From Amycolatopsis solani (GTDB taxonomy: Bacteria; Actinomycetota; Actinomycetes; Mycobacteriales; Pseudonocardiaceae): a stretch of DNA of 64,000 bases. The position numbers and the translations under genes are program-made. Positions 25,582 to 34,154 of this stretch are shown here, one piece after another. The stretch is from positions 518,332-582,331 of the forward strand of contig NZ_JAWQJT010000004.1 in assembly GCF_033441515.1 (NCBI RefSeq), read 5' to 3'. Position 1 is the stretch's first letter. Each line of letters starts with the position of its first letter. The notes under the pieces were generated by a model. The model was given only the letters and a program-made list of their open reading frames with translations. It did not search any database and had not been told where the DNA came from.

Positions 25582-28500
25582 CTACTTACCCGTCCACGCG
25601 GAGATCGGGTTGCCGAGCCAGCGCGTGTCGGCCGGCACCTCGTCGCCGCGGGTCACCAGCGACCCGGGGCCGACCGTGGTGCGCGCGCCGATACCGGCGC
25701 CCGGCAGCACGATGCCGTGCGGGCCGAGCGTCGCGCCTTGGCCGAGCACCACCCGCGACATGCTCATGATCCGGTCGTGGAACAGGTGCGTCTGCACGAC
25801 GCAGCCGCGGTTGATGGTCGCGCCGTCGCCCAGCTCGACGAGGTCGGCCTCGGGCAGCCAGTACGTCTCGAGCCAGACCCCGCGGCCGATCTTGACGCCC
25901 ATCGTGCGCAGCCACGCGCTCAGCAGCGGCGTGCCGCCGATCGAGCCGATCAGCCACGGCACCGCGAGCGCCTCGACGAACGTGTCGGCCAGCTCGTTGC
26001 GCCAGACGAACGAGCTCCACAGCGGGTGGTCGACTTCGCGGAACTTGCCGACCAGCAGCCACTTCACGACGGTCGCGGTCAGCGCCGCCACGACGCCGGC
26101 GGCCAGCAGCGCGGGCCCGGCGAGCAGCACGGCGACCCCGAACCCGAACACGGACGCGGCCCACAGCAGCCCGAAGGCGACCGACACGGTCAGCGCGACG
26201 CCGCACATCACCGGGATGATCCGGCACAGCTCGACCAGCGCCCGCGCCGCCTTCAGGTGCAGCGCCGGGGTGTAGGTGCGGCTGGTGTCAGCGTCGCCGA
26301 TCGCGCGGCGCACCGGCAGCGGCGGCATGCCGAGGTACGACGAACCCTTCTTCGCCTTCAACGGCGTCGAGGACAACACACCCACGAGTCCGCGCTTCGG
26401 CACCGAACGCCCCGGGGCGGTCATCCCCGAGTTGCCGAGGAACGCCTGCTTGCCGATCCGGGCCGGGGCGACGTGCAGCCAGCCGTGGCCGAGTTCGTAG
26501 GTCGCCACCATGGTGTCGTCGGCCAGGAACGCACCGCTGTCGACCTTGGTCATCTTCGGCAGCGCCAGGACGGTCGACGCCTCGACGTTGCGGCCGACCT
26601 TCGCGCCGAGCAGCCGCAGCCACACCGGCGTGAACAGGCTGGCGTACAGCGGGAACAGGCCTTCGCGGGCCATGCTCATCAGCCGTTCGGTGGCCCAGAC
26701 CTGCCACGCGACGCGGCCGTGCACCGGGTGGTAGCCCTCGACCATGCCGATGCTCAGCGCCCGGACACCGGCCAGCACCAGCAGCATGTAAGCCAGGAAG
26801 TACGCGGCGGTCGCGACCGGCACGAAGACCAGCGCCCGGGTGAACGCGTCGAGCAGCGTCGGCGCGCCGGAGATCGCGTAGCCGAGGACGGCGACGCCCG
26901 CCAGCGCGGCGAAGCCGGGCAGGAAGCCGAGCGCCAGGGAAGTCACGCCGTACACGGTGGCCCAGAAGTGCGACCGCGGCGGGCGGCTCGACGGCCACTT
27001 CAGCGCGTCACGCTCGTCCTTCGCCACGCGCGCGGCGGGCGAACCGGCCCAGCGCTGCCCGGCCGGGACGGCACCGCGGACGGTCGAGCCGGCCGCGATC
27101 TCCGCGCCCTTGCCGATCCGGACGCCCGGGAACAGCGTGCTGCGCGCGCCGATGCGGGCTTCCGCGCCGACGCGGACCTTGCCGATGTGCACGACGTCGC
27201 CGTCGACCCAGTGGCCGGTCAGGTCGACCTCGGGCTCGATCGCGGCCCCGCGGCCCAGCTTCAGGAAGCCGGTGACCGGCGGCGGCGAGTGCAGGTCGAC
27301 GTCCTTGCCGATCCGCGCGCCGAGCGCCTTCGCGTACGTCGTCATCCAGGACGCGCCGGCGACGCTGTCCGCGCCGGAGAACTCGGCGAGCTTCTCGGCC
27401 GTCCACAGTCGCAAGTGGACACTCCCGCCGCGCGGGTAGGTGCCGGGACGGACCCCGGACAGCAGCACGCGCGCGCCACCGGCGGCGATCGCGATCCGGC
27501 CCGCGGGGCTGAACAGCACCACCCAGGCCAGGCCGAGCCACGCCCAGTTCAGCGTCGGCGCCCAGGCGAACCCGAGCAGGGACAGGACGTTCGACAGCGC
27601 GGCGGCCAGCGTCGCCCAGCGCAGGCCGACGAGCCCCATCAGCGGGACGGTCAGCAATGTCTGGACGACCCCGGCGCGACGCGGGGTCGGTGCGATGTCG
27701 CGGCGTTCGGTGGCCTGGCCGCTCAGCGCGTCCAGCACCGCGGCCAGCGCACCCAGCTTGGGGTGGGCGTAGACGTCGGCGACCGACACCTGCGGGTGCC
27801 GGGTGCGGATGCGCGCGACCACCTGCGCGGCGGTCAGGCTGCCGCCGCCGTGGGTGAAGAAGTCGGCCTTCGGGTCGTCGACCGACACCCCGAGGATCTC
27901 GGCCCAGCCTTCGGCGAGCCACGTCTCGGTCGGCGACAGCCCGGTGGCGTCCACTGTGGACAGCGGCCACGGGAGGGCGTTGCGGTCGACCTTGCCGGAG
28001 GTGCGGGTCGGCAGGTCTTCGACGACGGCGAGCAGCGGCACCAGCGCGGCGGGCAGGTGCTCACGCAGCCGGTTCGCGGCCTGGTCGTGGTCGAACGGCT
28101 CGGTGCCGGGCACGACGTAGCCGACGAGGACCTGGTTGCCCGCCTTGGTGCGGCGGATCGCGGCGGCCGCGCCCTGCACCCCGGGGAGGGCCTGCAGCGC
28201 GGCGTCGACCTCGCCCAGCTCGATGCGGCGGCCGCCGAGCTTGACCTGCTCGTCGAGCCGGCCGAGGAACAGCAGGCCCTCGGCTTCGGCGCGGACCATG
28301 TCACCCGAGCGGTAGGCGCGCTGCCAGCCCAGCGACGGCAGCGGCGCGAACTTCTCCGCGTCCTTCTCGGTGTCGAGGTAGCGGGCCAGGCCGACACCGC
28401 CGATCACGAGCTCGCCGGTCTCGCCCATCGCGACCGGCCGGCCCTCGTCGTTGACGACGGCGAGCTGCCAGCCGGACAGCGGCAGGCCGATCCGCACCGG

Positions 28501-29469
28501 GCCCTCACCGGTCAGCTGCGCGGCGCAGGCGACGACGGTGGCCTCGGTCGGGCCGTAGGTGTTCCAGACTTCGCGGCCTTCGACGGCGACGCGCTCGGCC
28601 AGCTCCGGCGGGCACGCTTCGCCGCCGAAGATGAGCAGGCGGACGTCTTCGAGCGCGTCGGCGGGCCACAGCGCGGCCAGCGTCGGCACGGTCGAGACGA
28701 CGGTGATCCGCTGCGCGACCAGCCACGGGCCGAGGTCGACGCCGGTGCGGACCAGCGCGCGGGGCGCCGGGACCAGGCAGGCGCCGTGGCGCCAGGCCAG
28801 CCACATCTCTTCGCAGGAAGCGTCGAAGGCGACGCTCAGGCCGGCCAGGACGCGGTCGCCGGGGCCGACCGGCTCGTCGGCGAGGAAGAGCTCGGCCTCG
28901 GCGTCGACGAACGCGGCGGCGGAGGCGTGCGTGACCGCGACGCCCTTGGGCTTGCCGGTGGAACCGGAGGTGAAGATGATCCAGGCGTCGTCGGCCGGGC
29001 CGGGGACGCCGTCACGCCCACCCGGCGTGCTGTGGACGTTGATCTTGCCGTCGGTGGCGACGGCGGCCACTTGTGCTTCCTCGAAGACCAGTTCGGCGCG
29101 CTCGTCCGGGTCGTCCGCGTCGACGGGCACGTACGCGGCGCCGACGGACAGGGTGGCGAGGATCGCGATGTACAGCTCGGCGGTGCCGGAGGAGATCCGG
29201 ATGCCGACGCGGTCACCGAGGCCGACGCCGTAGCCGCGCAGCCGCCGGCCGTAGGCGTCGATCTCCTCGAGGAGCCGCCGGTAGGTCAGCGTCGTGGTGC
29301 CGTCGTCGATCGCGGCGGCGTTGGGGTGGAGCTCGGCGGTCGCCGCGACGATGTCGAGCAGGGTGCGCTCGCTCGCGCCGAGCCCCGACCAGAACAGGGC
29401 GCGGTCAGCGACCGGGGCCGGCGCCGCCGTGACCGCGGCGGAACCGGTGGGTTCGATCGTGACGGTCAT
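25582..29469 (-). CDS. Pls/PosA-family membrane non-ribosomal peptide synthetase
   Basis: A 1295-residue protein. Its adenylation domain (about 25-500) has the ATP motif FTSGSTGKPKG (166-176) and catalytic K493 (TSGKVDRN); a carrier domain has S544 in THGGGSL; and about 700 further residues contain several membrane segments alternating with left-handed beta-helix (hexapeptide) domains. There is no condensation or thioesterase domain. This is the layout of epsilon-poly-lysine synthetase Pls and relatives. Hand-aligning to GrsA gives the specificity residues D216, A217, E220, S259, I280, G282, T304, V312, V313 and K493, close to a known lysine code. The ATG at 29469 follows GAGGTGG. Confidence 0.9.
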   Translation of the reverse strand: MTVTIEPTGSAAVTAAPAPVADRALFWSGLGASERTLLDIVAATAELHPNAAAIDDGTTTLTYRRLLEEIDAYGRRLRGYGVGLGDRVGIRISSGTAELYIAILATLSVGAAYVPVDADDPDERAELVFEEAQVAAVATDGKINVHSTPGGRDGVPGPADDAWIIFTSGSTGKPKGVAVTHASAAAFVDAEAELFLADEPVGPGDRVLAGLSVAFDASCEEMWLAWRHGACLVPAPRALVRTGVDLGPWLVAQRITVVSTVPTLAALWPADALEDVRLLIFGGEACPPELAERVAVEGREVWNTYGPTEATVVACAAQLTGEGPVRIGLPLSGWQLAVVNDEGRPVAMGETGELVIGGVGLARYLDTEKDAEKFAPLPSLGWQRAYRSGDMVRAEAEGLLFLGRLDEQVKLGGRRIELGEVDAALQALPGVQGAAAAIRRTKAGNQVLVGYVVPGTEPFDHDQAANRLREHLPAALVPLLAVVEDLPTRTSGKVDRNALPWPLSTVDATGLSPTETWLAEGWAEILGVSVDDPKADFFTHGGGSLTAAQVVARIRTRHPQVSVADVYAHPKLGALAAVLDALSGQATERRDIAPTPRRAGVVQTLLTVPLMGLVGLRWATLAAALSNVLSLLGFAWAPTLNWAWLGLAWVVLFSPAGRIAIAAGGARVLLSGVRPGTYPRGGSVHLRLWTAEKLAEFSGADSVAGASWMTTYAKALGARIGKDVDLHSPPPVTGFLKLGRGAAIEPEVDLTGHWVDGDVVHIGKVRVGAEARIGARSTLFPGVRIGKGAEIAAGSTVRGAVPAGQRWAGSPAARVAKDERDALKWPSSRPPRSHFWATVYGVTSLALGFLPGFAALAGVAVLGYAISGAPTLLDAFTRALVFVPVATAAYFLAYMLLVLAGVRALSIGMVEGYHPVHGRVAWQVWATERLMSMAREGLFPLYASLFTPVWLRLLGAKVGRNVEASTVLALPKMTKVDSGAFLADDTMVATYELGHGWLHVAPARIGKQAFLGNSGMTAPGRSVPKRGLVGVLSSTPLKAKKGSSYLGMPPLPVRRAIGDADTSRTYTPALHLKAARALVELCRIIPVMCGVALTVSVAFGLLWAASVFGFGVAVLLAGPALLAAGVVAALTATVVKWLLVGKFREVDHPLWSSFVWRNELADTFVEALAVPWLIGSIGGTPLLSAWLRTMGVKIGRGVWLETYWLPEADLVELGDGATINRGCVVQTHLFHDRIMSMSRVVLGQGATLGPHGIVLPGAGIGARTTVGPGSLVTRGDEVPADTRWLGNPISAWTGK

Positions 29470-29547
29470 CGAGCGTCCACCTCGACCGTGACGAAGACAT
29501 GCAGGGACAAAGCATGGGCGCGCAAGCCCACCACTCACCTTCCGGGA

Positions 29548-29579
29548 GCCTCAACCGGGCTCGCTCTCCTGGTTGAGGC
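29548..29579. repeat. Inverted repeat in the leader of the Pls gene
   Basis: GCCTCAACC and GGTTGAGGC arms are separated by 14 bp, about 80-110 bp upstream of the Pls ATG. It could be an operator or, in the leader RNA, an attenuator-like stem. Function unknown. Confidence 0.45.
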
Positions 29580-29602
29580 GCCCGCAACGACCTTCCACAA
29601 TA

Positions 29603-29631
29603 CCTGTGGATGACGAAAAGGTATCCACAGG
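29603..29631. repeat. Inverted repeat with ATCCACAGG arms between der and Pls
   Basis: CCTGTGGAT and ATCCACAGG are separated by 11 bp, about 48 bp past the der stop. A hairpin here could end der transcription. The arms resemble DnaA boxes (TCATCCACA and GTATCCACA), though with mismatches. Confidence 0.45.
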
Positions 29632-29678
29632 GTCACGAGGGAGTGTCGGACCTCACGCGGGCCCGCCACGTGGGGAAA

Positions 29679-31139
29679 TCACCGCGTCCGTGCGGCCTTC
29701 CCGCCGATCTTCTGCTTCGCCTTCTTCTCCCGGACCCGGACGTTCACCCGGACGGGGCTGCCGGTGAAGCCGAACTGCTCCCGGAACTTGCGCTCGATGA
29801 ACCGGCGGTAGCCCGCCTCGAGGAAGCCGGTGGTGAACAGCACCAGCGTCGGCGGCCGGATGCCGGCCTGCGTCGCGAACAGCACCTTCGGCTGCTTGCC
29901 CGAGCGGACCGGCGGCGGGGTGGCCGCGATCAGGTCGGACAGCCACGCGTTGAGCTGACCGGTCGGCACCCGCTGGTCCCACGACTTCAGCGCGGTCCGC
30001 AGCGCCGGCGCGAGCTTGCGCACCGAACGGCCGGTCAGCGCCGAGATGTTGACCTTCTCCGCCCACGGCACGCGGACCAGGCCGCGGTCGAGCTCGCGGA
30101 CCATCGCGTGCCGCCGGTCCTCGTCGACCAGGTCCCACTTGTTGAACGCGAGCACGCAGGCGCGCCCGGCCTCGACGACCATGGTCAGCACCCGCAGGTC
30201 CTGCTCCGAGAGCGGCTCGGCCGCGTCGAGCAGCACGATCGCGACCTCGGCCGCGTCGATCGCGGTCTTGGTGCGCAGCGAGGCGTAGTACTCGGCGCCG
30301 GCGGCGAAGTTGACGCGCTTGCGCAGGCCCGCCGTGTCGACGAACCGCCAGGTCTCGCCGTCCAGCTCGACCAGCGAGTCGACCGGGTCGACGGTGGTGC
30401 CGGCGACCGAGTCGACGACCGAGCGCTCCTCGCCGGAGAGCTTGTTGAGCAGGCTCGACTTGCCGACGTTCGGCTTGCCGACCAGCGCGACGCGCCGCGG
30501 CCCCGACGTCACGGCGCCGCCTTCGCGCGGCGACTCGGGCAGGGCCTTGAGGATGGCGTCGAGCAGGTCGCCGGAGCTGCGGCCGTGCAGCGCGCTGACC
30601 GGGTGCGGCTCGCCGAGGCCGAGCGACCACAGCGACGCGGTGTCCGCGAGCAGGCGGTCGTCGTCGACCTTGTTCGCGGCCAGCAGCACCGGCTTCTTCG
30701 AGCGGCGCAGCACCTTGGAGACGGCTTCGTCGGTGGCGGTGGCGCCGACCGTGGCGTCGATCACCAGCAGCACGGCGTCCGCGGTCTGCATGGCCAGCTC
30801 GGCCTGCGCGGCGACGGAGGCCTGCAGGCCGGTCGCGTCCGGCTCCCAGCCACCCGTGTCGACCAGGGTGAACTTGCGCCCGCCCCAGAAGGCGTCGTAG
30901 GCGACGCGGTCGCGGGTCACGCCCGGCACGTCCTGCACGACGGCTTCGCGGCGGCCGAGGATGCGGTTGACCAGCGTCGACTTGCCCACGTTCGGGCGGC
31001 CGACGACGGCGAGCACCGGCTGCGCGAGCGCGGCCTCCTCGGCCAGCTCGGCCGCCTCGATCTGCGCGTCGAGCGCGGCGAACTCGGTCTCTTCCGACCA
31101 AGTGCCGTCGACTTCGCCGATGCTGTCGAACTCTTCCAT
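29679..31139 (-). CDS. der: Ribosome biogenesis GTPase Der (EngA)
   Basis: A 486-residue protein with two tandem GTPase domains and a KH-like C-terminal domain. It acts in 50S subunit assembly. The first P-loop GRPNVGKST is at 47-55 with DTGGW after it; the second P-loop GKPNVGKSS is at 221-229 with DTAGL. An acidic N-terminal extension of about 40 residues is normal for actinobacteria. The last residues are basic ([15 protein letters not shown]). It is the distal gene of the cmk-plsC-der group, 16 bp behind the acyltransferase. Confidence 0.97.
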   Translation of the reverse strand: MEEFDSIGEVDGTWSEETEFAALDAQIEAAELAEEAALAQPVLAVVGRPNVGKSTLVNRILGRREAVVQDVPGVTRDRVAYDAFWGGRKFTLVDTGGWEPDATGLQASVAAQAELAMQTADAVLLVIDATVGATATDEAVSKVLRRSKKPVLLAANKVDDDRLLADTASLWSLGLGEPHPVSALHGRSSGDLLDAILKALPESPREGGAVTSGPRRVALVGKPNVGKSSLLNKLSGEERSVVDSVAGTTVDPVDSLVELDGETWRFVDTAGLRKRVNFAAGAEYYASLRTKTAIDAAEVAIVLLDAAEPLSEQDLRVLTMVVEAGRACVLAFNKWDLVDEDRRHAMVRELDRGLVRVPWAEKVNISALTGRSVRKLAPALRTALKSWDQRVPTGQLNAWLSDLIAATPPPVRSGKQPKVLFATQAGIRPPTLVLFTTGFLEAGYRRFIERKFREQFGFTGSPVRVNVRVREKKAKQKIGGKAARTR

Positions 31140-31155
31140 GAGAACCCAATTTCCC

Positions 31156-31815
31156 TTATGGCGTAACGAATCCGTTTTCGCTACGCCAATCGTCCAAAGT
31201 CTTGACGAGCGCCGCGAGCTCGCCGCGGAGCTCTTCGGTGCCCTGGTCGAGCCCGGTCTTCCCGGGGCCGACCTTCGGCGTGAACGGCTCCCCCACGAGG
31301 ATGTCCACGCGCGGGCGCCAGCGCCGCTTGCCGTCGGCCGGCTTGCGGGTCCCCCGCGTCGCGACCGGGAGCACGGTCGCGCCGGAGGCCCGGACCAGCC
31401 AGGCCGCGCCGCGTTCGGCCGCGCCGACGTCCCCGGCGCCGCGGGTGCCTTCGGGGAAGATCCCGACGACCCCGCCGCCCTTGAGCACGCCGACCGCGGT
31501 CATCAGCGGTTTGCGGTCGATCTCGCCGCGCTTGAGCGGGATCTGCCCGATCGCCAGGAGGAACCTCCCGGCGAGCCCGGCGAACAGCTCGGCCTTGACC
31601 AGGAACGCCGAACGCCGCGGCAGCATTCCGAAGATCAGCTGCGGCTCGATCATCGAACTGTGGTTGGCGACCACGACCACCGGCCCGGTGGCGGGCATGC
31701 GGTCACGGCCGTGCACGCGAACGCGGAAGGCCGACCGCAAATGGTACCGGGCGAAAATCCGCCCGGCTTCGTGGAGCCATGCGACGGATCCCTCGGGGAG
31801 TCCGTCAGCTTTCAT
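31156..31815 (-). CDS. 1-acyl-glycerol-3-phosphate acyltransferase-like protein
   Basis: A 219-residue PlsC-family acyltransferase, cytoplasmic face of the membrane. The catalytic box, normally NHxxxxD, reads [15 protein letters not shown], so an E stands where the family has D (HX4E). The downstream FPEGTRG box, which binds the phosphate, is intact. It makes phospholipid or related acyl-glycerol products; the E variant leaves activity a little uncertain. Its ATG overlaps the cmk stop (ATGA), and the gene sits between cmk and der as in other actinobacteria. Confidence 0.88.
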   Translation of the reverse strand: MKADGLPEGSVAWLHEAGRIFARYHLRSAFRVRVHGRDRMPATGPVVVVANHSSMIEPQLIFGMLPRRSAFLVKAELFAGLAGRFLLAIGQIPLKRGEIDRKPLMTAVGVLKGGGVVGIFPEGTRGAGDVGAAERGAAWLVRASGATVLPVATRGTRKPADGKRRWRPRVDILVGEPFTPKVGPGKTGLDQGTEELRGELAALVKTLDDWRSENGFVTP

Positions 31816-32537
31816 CGCGCTACCTCGGCGTTGCACCCCGCCAGCAGGCCGCGGTGGCTGGCCAGTTCGCTGAGGGCGACGATCACCTGGTCGATCGACA
31901 GTTCGGACGTGTCGACGTGCACGGCGTCGTCGGCCGCGCGCAGCGGCGAGGCGGCGCGGGTCGAGTCGAGGTGGTCGCGGCGCTCGACGCTCGCCAGCGC
32001 GTCGGCGACCGACGACGTCCGGCCGGCGGCGGTGTCCTGGGTGCTCCGGCGGGAGGCGCGGACGTCGGCCGACGCGGTCAGGAAGACCTTCAGCGGCGAG
32101 TCCGGCACGACGACGGTGCCGATGTCGCGGCCCTCGACGACGATCCCGCCGCGGTGCCCGACGACGTCGCCGATGATCTCGCGCTGCCTGCCGACCAGCA
32201 GCTCGCGCACGTGCGGCACGGCCGAGACCGGCGAGACGGCCTTGGTGACCTCGGGACCTCGGATGTCGGCGGCGACGTCCTCGCCGCCGAGCCGGATCTC
32301 GGGGCGCTCGGGGCTGGTCCCGATGCTGAAGTCCGCCTGGTCGGCGACGTCGGCGACGGCTGACTGGTCGGTGGGGTCCACGCCGGCGCGCAGCACGGCG
32401 AGGGTGACCATCCGGTACATGGCACCGGTGTCGAGGTAGCCGGCGCCGAGGCGGTCGGCGAGCTTGCGGGCGACGGTGGTCTTCCCGGTCCCCGACGGGC
32501 CGTCCAAGGCGACCACACCACGTAGGGCTCCCGTCAC
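31812..32537 (-). CDS. cmk: Cytidylate kinase
   Basis: About 241 residues. The P-loop DGPSGTGKTTVA is near the N-terminus, followed by YLDTGAMYR and the CMP-binding region EGRDIGTVV. It phosphorylates CMP/dCMP to the diphosphate. A GTG at 32537 is chosen because AGGAGAG precedes it by about 6 bp and gives a normal length; an upstream ATG at 32576 would add 13 residues without a good site. The three-gene minus-strand run cmk-plsC-der follows. Confidence 0.94.
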   Translation of the reverse strand: MTGALRGVVALDGPSGTGKTTVARKLADRLGAGYLDTGAMYRMVTLAVLRAGVDPTDQSAVADVADQADFSIGTSPERPEIRLGGEDVAADIRGPEVTKAVSPVSAVPHVRELLVGRQREIIGDVVGHRGGIVVEGRDIGTVVVPDSPLKVFLTASADVRASRRSTQDTAAGRTSSVADALASVERRDHLDSTRAASPLRAADDAVHVDTSELSIDQVIVALSELASHRGLLAGCNAEVAR

Positions 32538-32601
32538 CGGCACTCTCCTCGCGTTCTCGTCGGCTTTGGGGTCCATTCTGCCGGTCGGGGTGCGGAGGAG
32601 A

Positions 32602-33168
32602 TCAGTCGCCCCGCGCGCCGAAGCGGGCGACGACCAAGGCGAGGCGCTCGTCACGGTGTTCCGGGGACAGCCGGTGGCCGCGGTCCAGCGTCACCAGGCC
32701 GTGCAGCGTGCTCCAGAACACCTCGGTCAGCGCGCCCGCGTCCTGGCTGCCCGACACCGGCTCGACCACGGCGAAGAGCCCGCCGTAGGCCTCCTGCATC
32801 ACCGCCGGGGTGTCGTCCTGGGCGAACGGCAGCTCCGACGCCAGCGTGAACATCGCGTCGTACAGCGCGGGCTTGGCCTCGGCGAACGCCACGTACGCCG
32901 CGGCGACCCCGGCGACCCCGCCGGCACGGGCGGCCGCGAGCGCGGTGGACAGCTCACCGAAGCCCTCGAGCGCGGCCGCCGTCATGATCGCGTCCTTGCC
33001 GCCGGGGAAGTGGCTGTAGAGCACCGGCTGGCTGTACTCGATCAGGGCCGCGAGCCGCCGGGTGGTGACCGCGTCCCAGCCCTCCGCTTCGGCGAGCTCC
33101 CTGGCCGCCGTGACGATCCGCTGCCCGCGCTCGGTCCGGTCGCGCACACGCCGTTGTCGCTGGATCAT
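32602..33168 (-). CDS. TetR-family transcriptional regulator
   Basis: A 188-residue TetR protein with the DNA-binding helix pair at about 15-62 (RIVTAARELAEAEGWDAVTTRRLA, with SQPVLYSHFPGGKD as recognition region). It is divergent from a small membrane-protein gene, and the 91-bp gap between the starts holds four near-identical palindromes (33178-33240). It therefore almost surely controls itself and the neighbour. The C-terminal domain offers no clue to the ligand. Confidence 0.92.
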   Translation of the reverse strand: MIQRQRRVRDRTERGQRIVTAARELAEAEGWDAVTTRRLAALIEYSQPVLYSHFPGGKDAIMTAAALEGFGELSTALAAARAGGVAGVAAAYVAFAEAKPALYDAMFTLASELPFAQDDTPAVMQEAYGGLFAVVEPVSGSQDAGALTEVFWSTLHGLVTLDRGHRLSPEHRDERLALVVARFGARGD

Positions 33169-33177
33169 GAGCCGATG

Positions 33178-33240
33178 CTAGCACTGCTAGACAAACTAGC
33201 GCCGCTAAGTTAGCGTTGCTAGTAATGCTAGCGCCGCTAG
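33178..33240. promoter_or_regulatory. Four-site TetR operator array
   Basis: Four 13-bp copies of CTAGC-N3-GCTAG start at 33178, 33196, 33210 and 33228. The second and third have one outer base changed (GCTAA, TTAGC). Spacings are 18, 14 and 18 bp, so the array is symmetric about its centre. The sites occupy almost the whole divergent promoter region. Confidence 0.85.
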
Positions 33241-33259
33241 AAAAACTGAAGGGAACACC

Positions 33260-33628
33260 ATGGTGATCACCGGCTACGTCCTCGTCGCGATCGTCTCGCT
33301 CGGCATCATCTACATCGGCCTCAACTACCTCTTCGCGCCGGTGAAGACCGCCGCGGGCTTCGGCTTCGGCGAAGTCCCCGAAAACGCCGCAAACTTCTTG
33401 AACGTCAAGGGCGGCCGCGACGTCGGCGCCGGCCTGATCCCGCTGGCCCTGATGATCTACGGCGACCCGCACGCGCTGGGCTGGGTCTTCCTCACCGCGG
33501 CCCTCTGGCCCGTCTTCGACATGCTGATCGTGCTGCGCCACCGGGGGAAGAAGGCCGTCGCCTTCGGCGTCCACGGCCTCACCGCCGCCGTCATGGTCGT
33601 CGCGGCGCTGCTGCTCCTGCTCGGCTGA
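33260..33628 (+). CDS. Small integral membrane protein, DUF4267-like
   Basis: A 122-residue protein with four hydrophobic segments (about 3-22, 55-70, 72-88 and 100-121) and the conserved-looking stretch LNVKGGRDVGAGLIPLALM. It matches my memory of the DUF4267 family, which has no known function. The ATG follows GAAGGGA. The four-site operator and the divergent TetR gene make it the dedicated target of that regulator, perhaps induced by a membrane-active compound. Confidence 0.8.
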   Translation: MVITGYVLVAIVSLGIIYIGLNYLFAPVKTAAGFGFGEVPENAANFLNVKGGRDVGAGLIPLALMIYGDPHALGWVFLTAALWPVFDMLIVLRHRGKKAVAFGVHGLTAAVMVVAALLLLLG

Positions 33629-33664
33629 ACGTCGCGAATCGGACAGGTGGGTTACGGTGGTTGG

Positions 33665-34147
33665 GTGAACGTCGAAGTAACCCCTCTTCCCGGCATCGGG
33701 GTCCGCAAGGACTTCAGCACCCGTACCGGCCGCCGCATCGGCGTCGTGTCGCAGCGGGACGGCCACACCGAGCTCATCGTGTCCAAAGCGGACGACGCCG
33801 ACGCCTGCGCCGCCTCGATCCCGCTGACCGCGGACGAGGCGGGCACGCTGGCCAACCTGCTCGGCGCGCCGCAGCTGGTCGCCCAGCTCACCGAGGAGCA
33901 CCAGGACCTGCCGGGGATCAGCACCAAGCAGCTGCCGATCAAGCCGTCCGGCCCGTTCGACGGCCGGACGCTCGGCGACACGGCGATGCGCACCCGCACC
34001 GGCGTCTCGGTGGTCGCGGTCGCGCGGGCCGGCCAGGTGCACCCCTCGCCGACGCCCGACTTCGCCCTCACCGGCGGCGACCTGCTGGTCGCCGTCGGCA
34101 CGAGCGAGGGTCTCGAAGCCGCCGCCAAGATCCTGAAGTACGGCTGA
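33665..34147 (+). CDS. Cation:proton antiporter regulatory subunit (KhtT-like)
   Basis: A 160-residue cytoplasmic protein with an N-terminal beta-rich part (LPGIGVRKDFSTRTGRRIGVV) and a C-terminal RCK_C domain (about 85-158, including GDTAMRTRTGVSVVAV and FALTGGDLLVAVGTSEGLE). RCK_C domains bind nucleotides or cations and gate K+/H+ antiporters. The GTG at 33665 is preferred; the longer frame adds six residues with no ribosome site. The antiporter gene follows after 7 bp, and the two form the KhtT-KhtU-type pair. Confidence 0.88.
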   Translation: MNVEVTPLPGIGVRKDFSTRTGRRIGVVSQRDGHTELIVSKADDADACAASIPLTADEAGTLANLLGAPQLVAQLTEEHQDLPGISTKQLPIKPSGPFDGRTLGDTAMRTRTGVSVVAVARAGQVHPSPTPDFALTGGDLLVAVGTSEGLEAAAKILKYG

Positions 34148-34154
34148 GCCCACG

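Noticed and set aside
25717..29613. Open frame of 1298 codons on the plus strand opposite the Pls synthetase gene
   Set aside because: It follows the third-position GC bias of the real gene, has a shapeless Arg/Gln/Asp/Val composition and no domain. It is a high-GC shadow.
29603..29631. Pair of DnaA-box-like sequences as a replication origin
   Set aside because: Only two imperfect boxes form an inverted repeat behind der. dnaA, dnaN, gyrB and the rpmH group are absent, and no AT-rich stretch is nearby. A terminator or operator is more likely.
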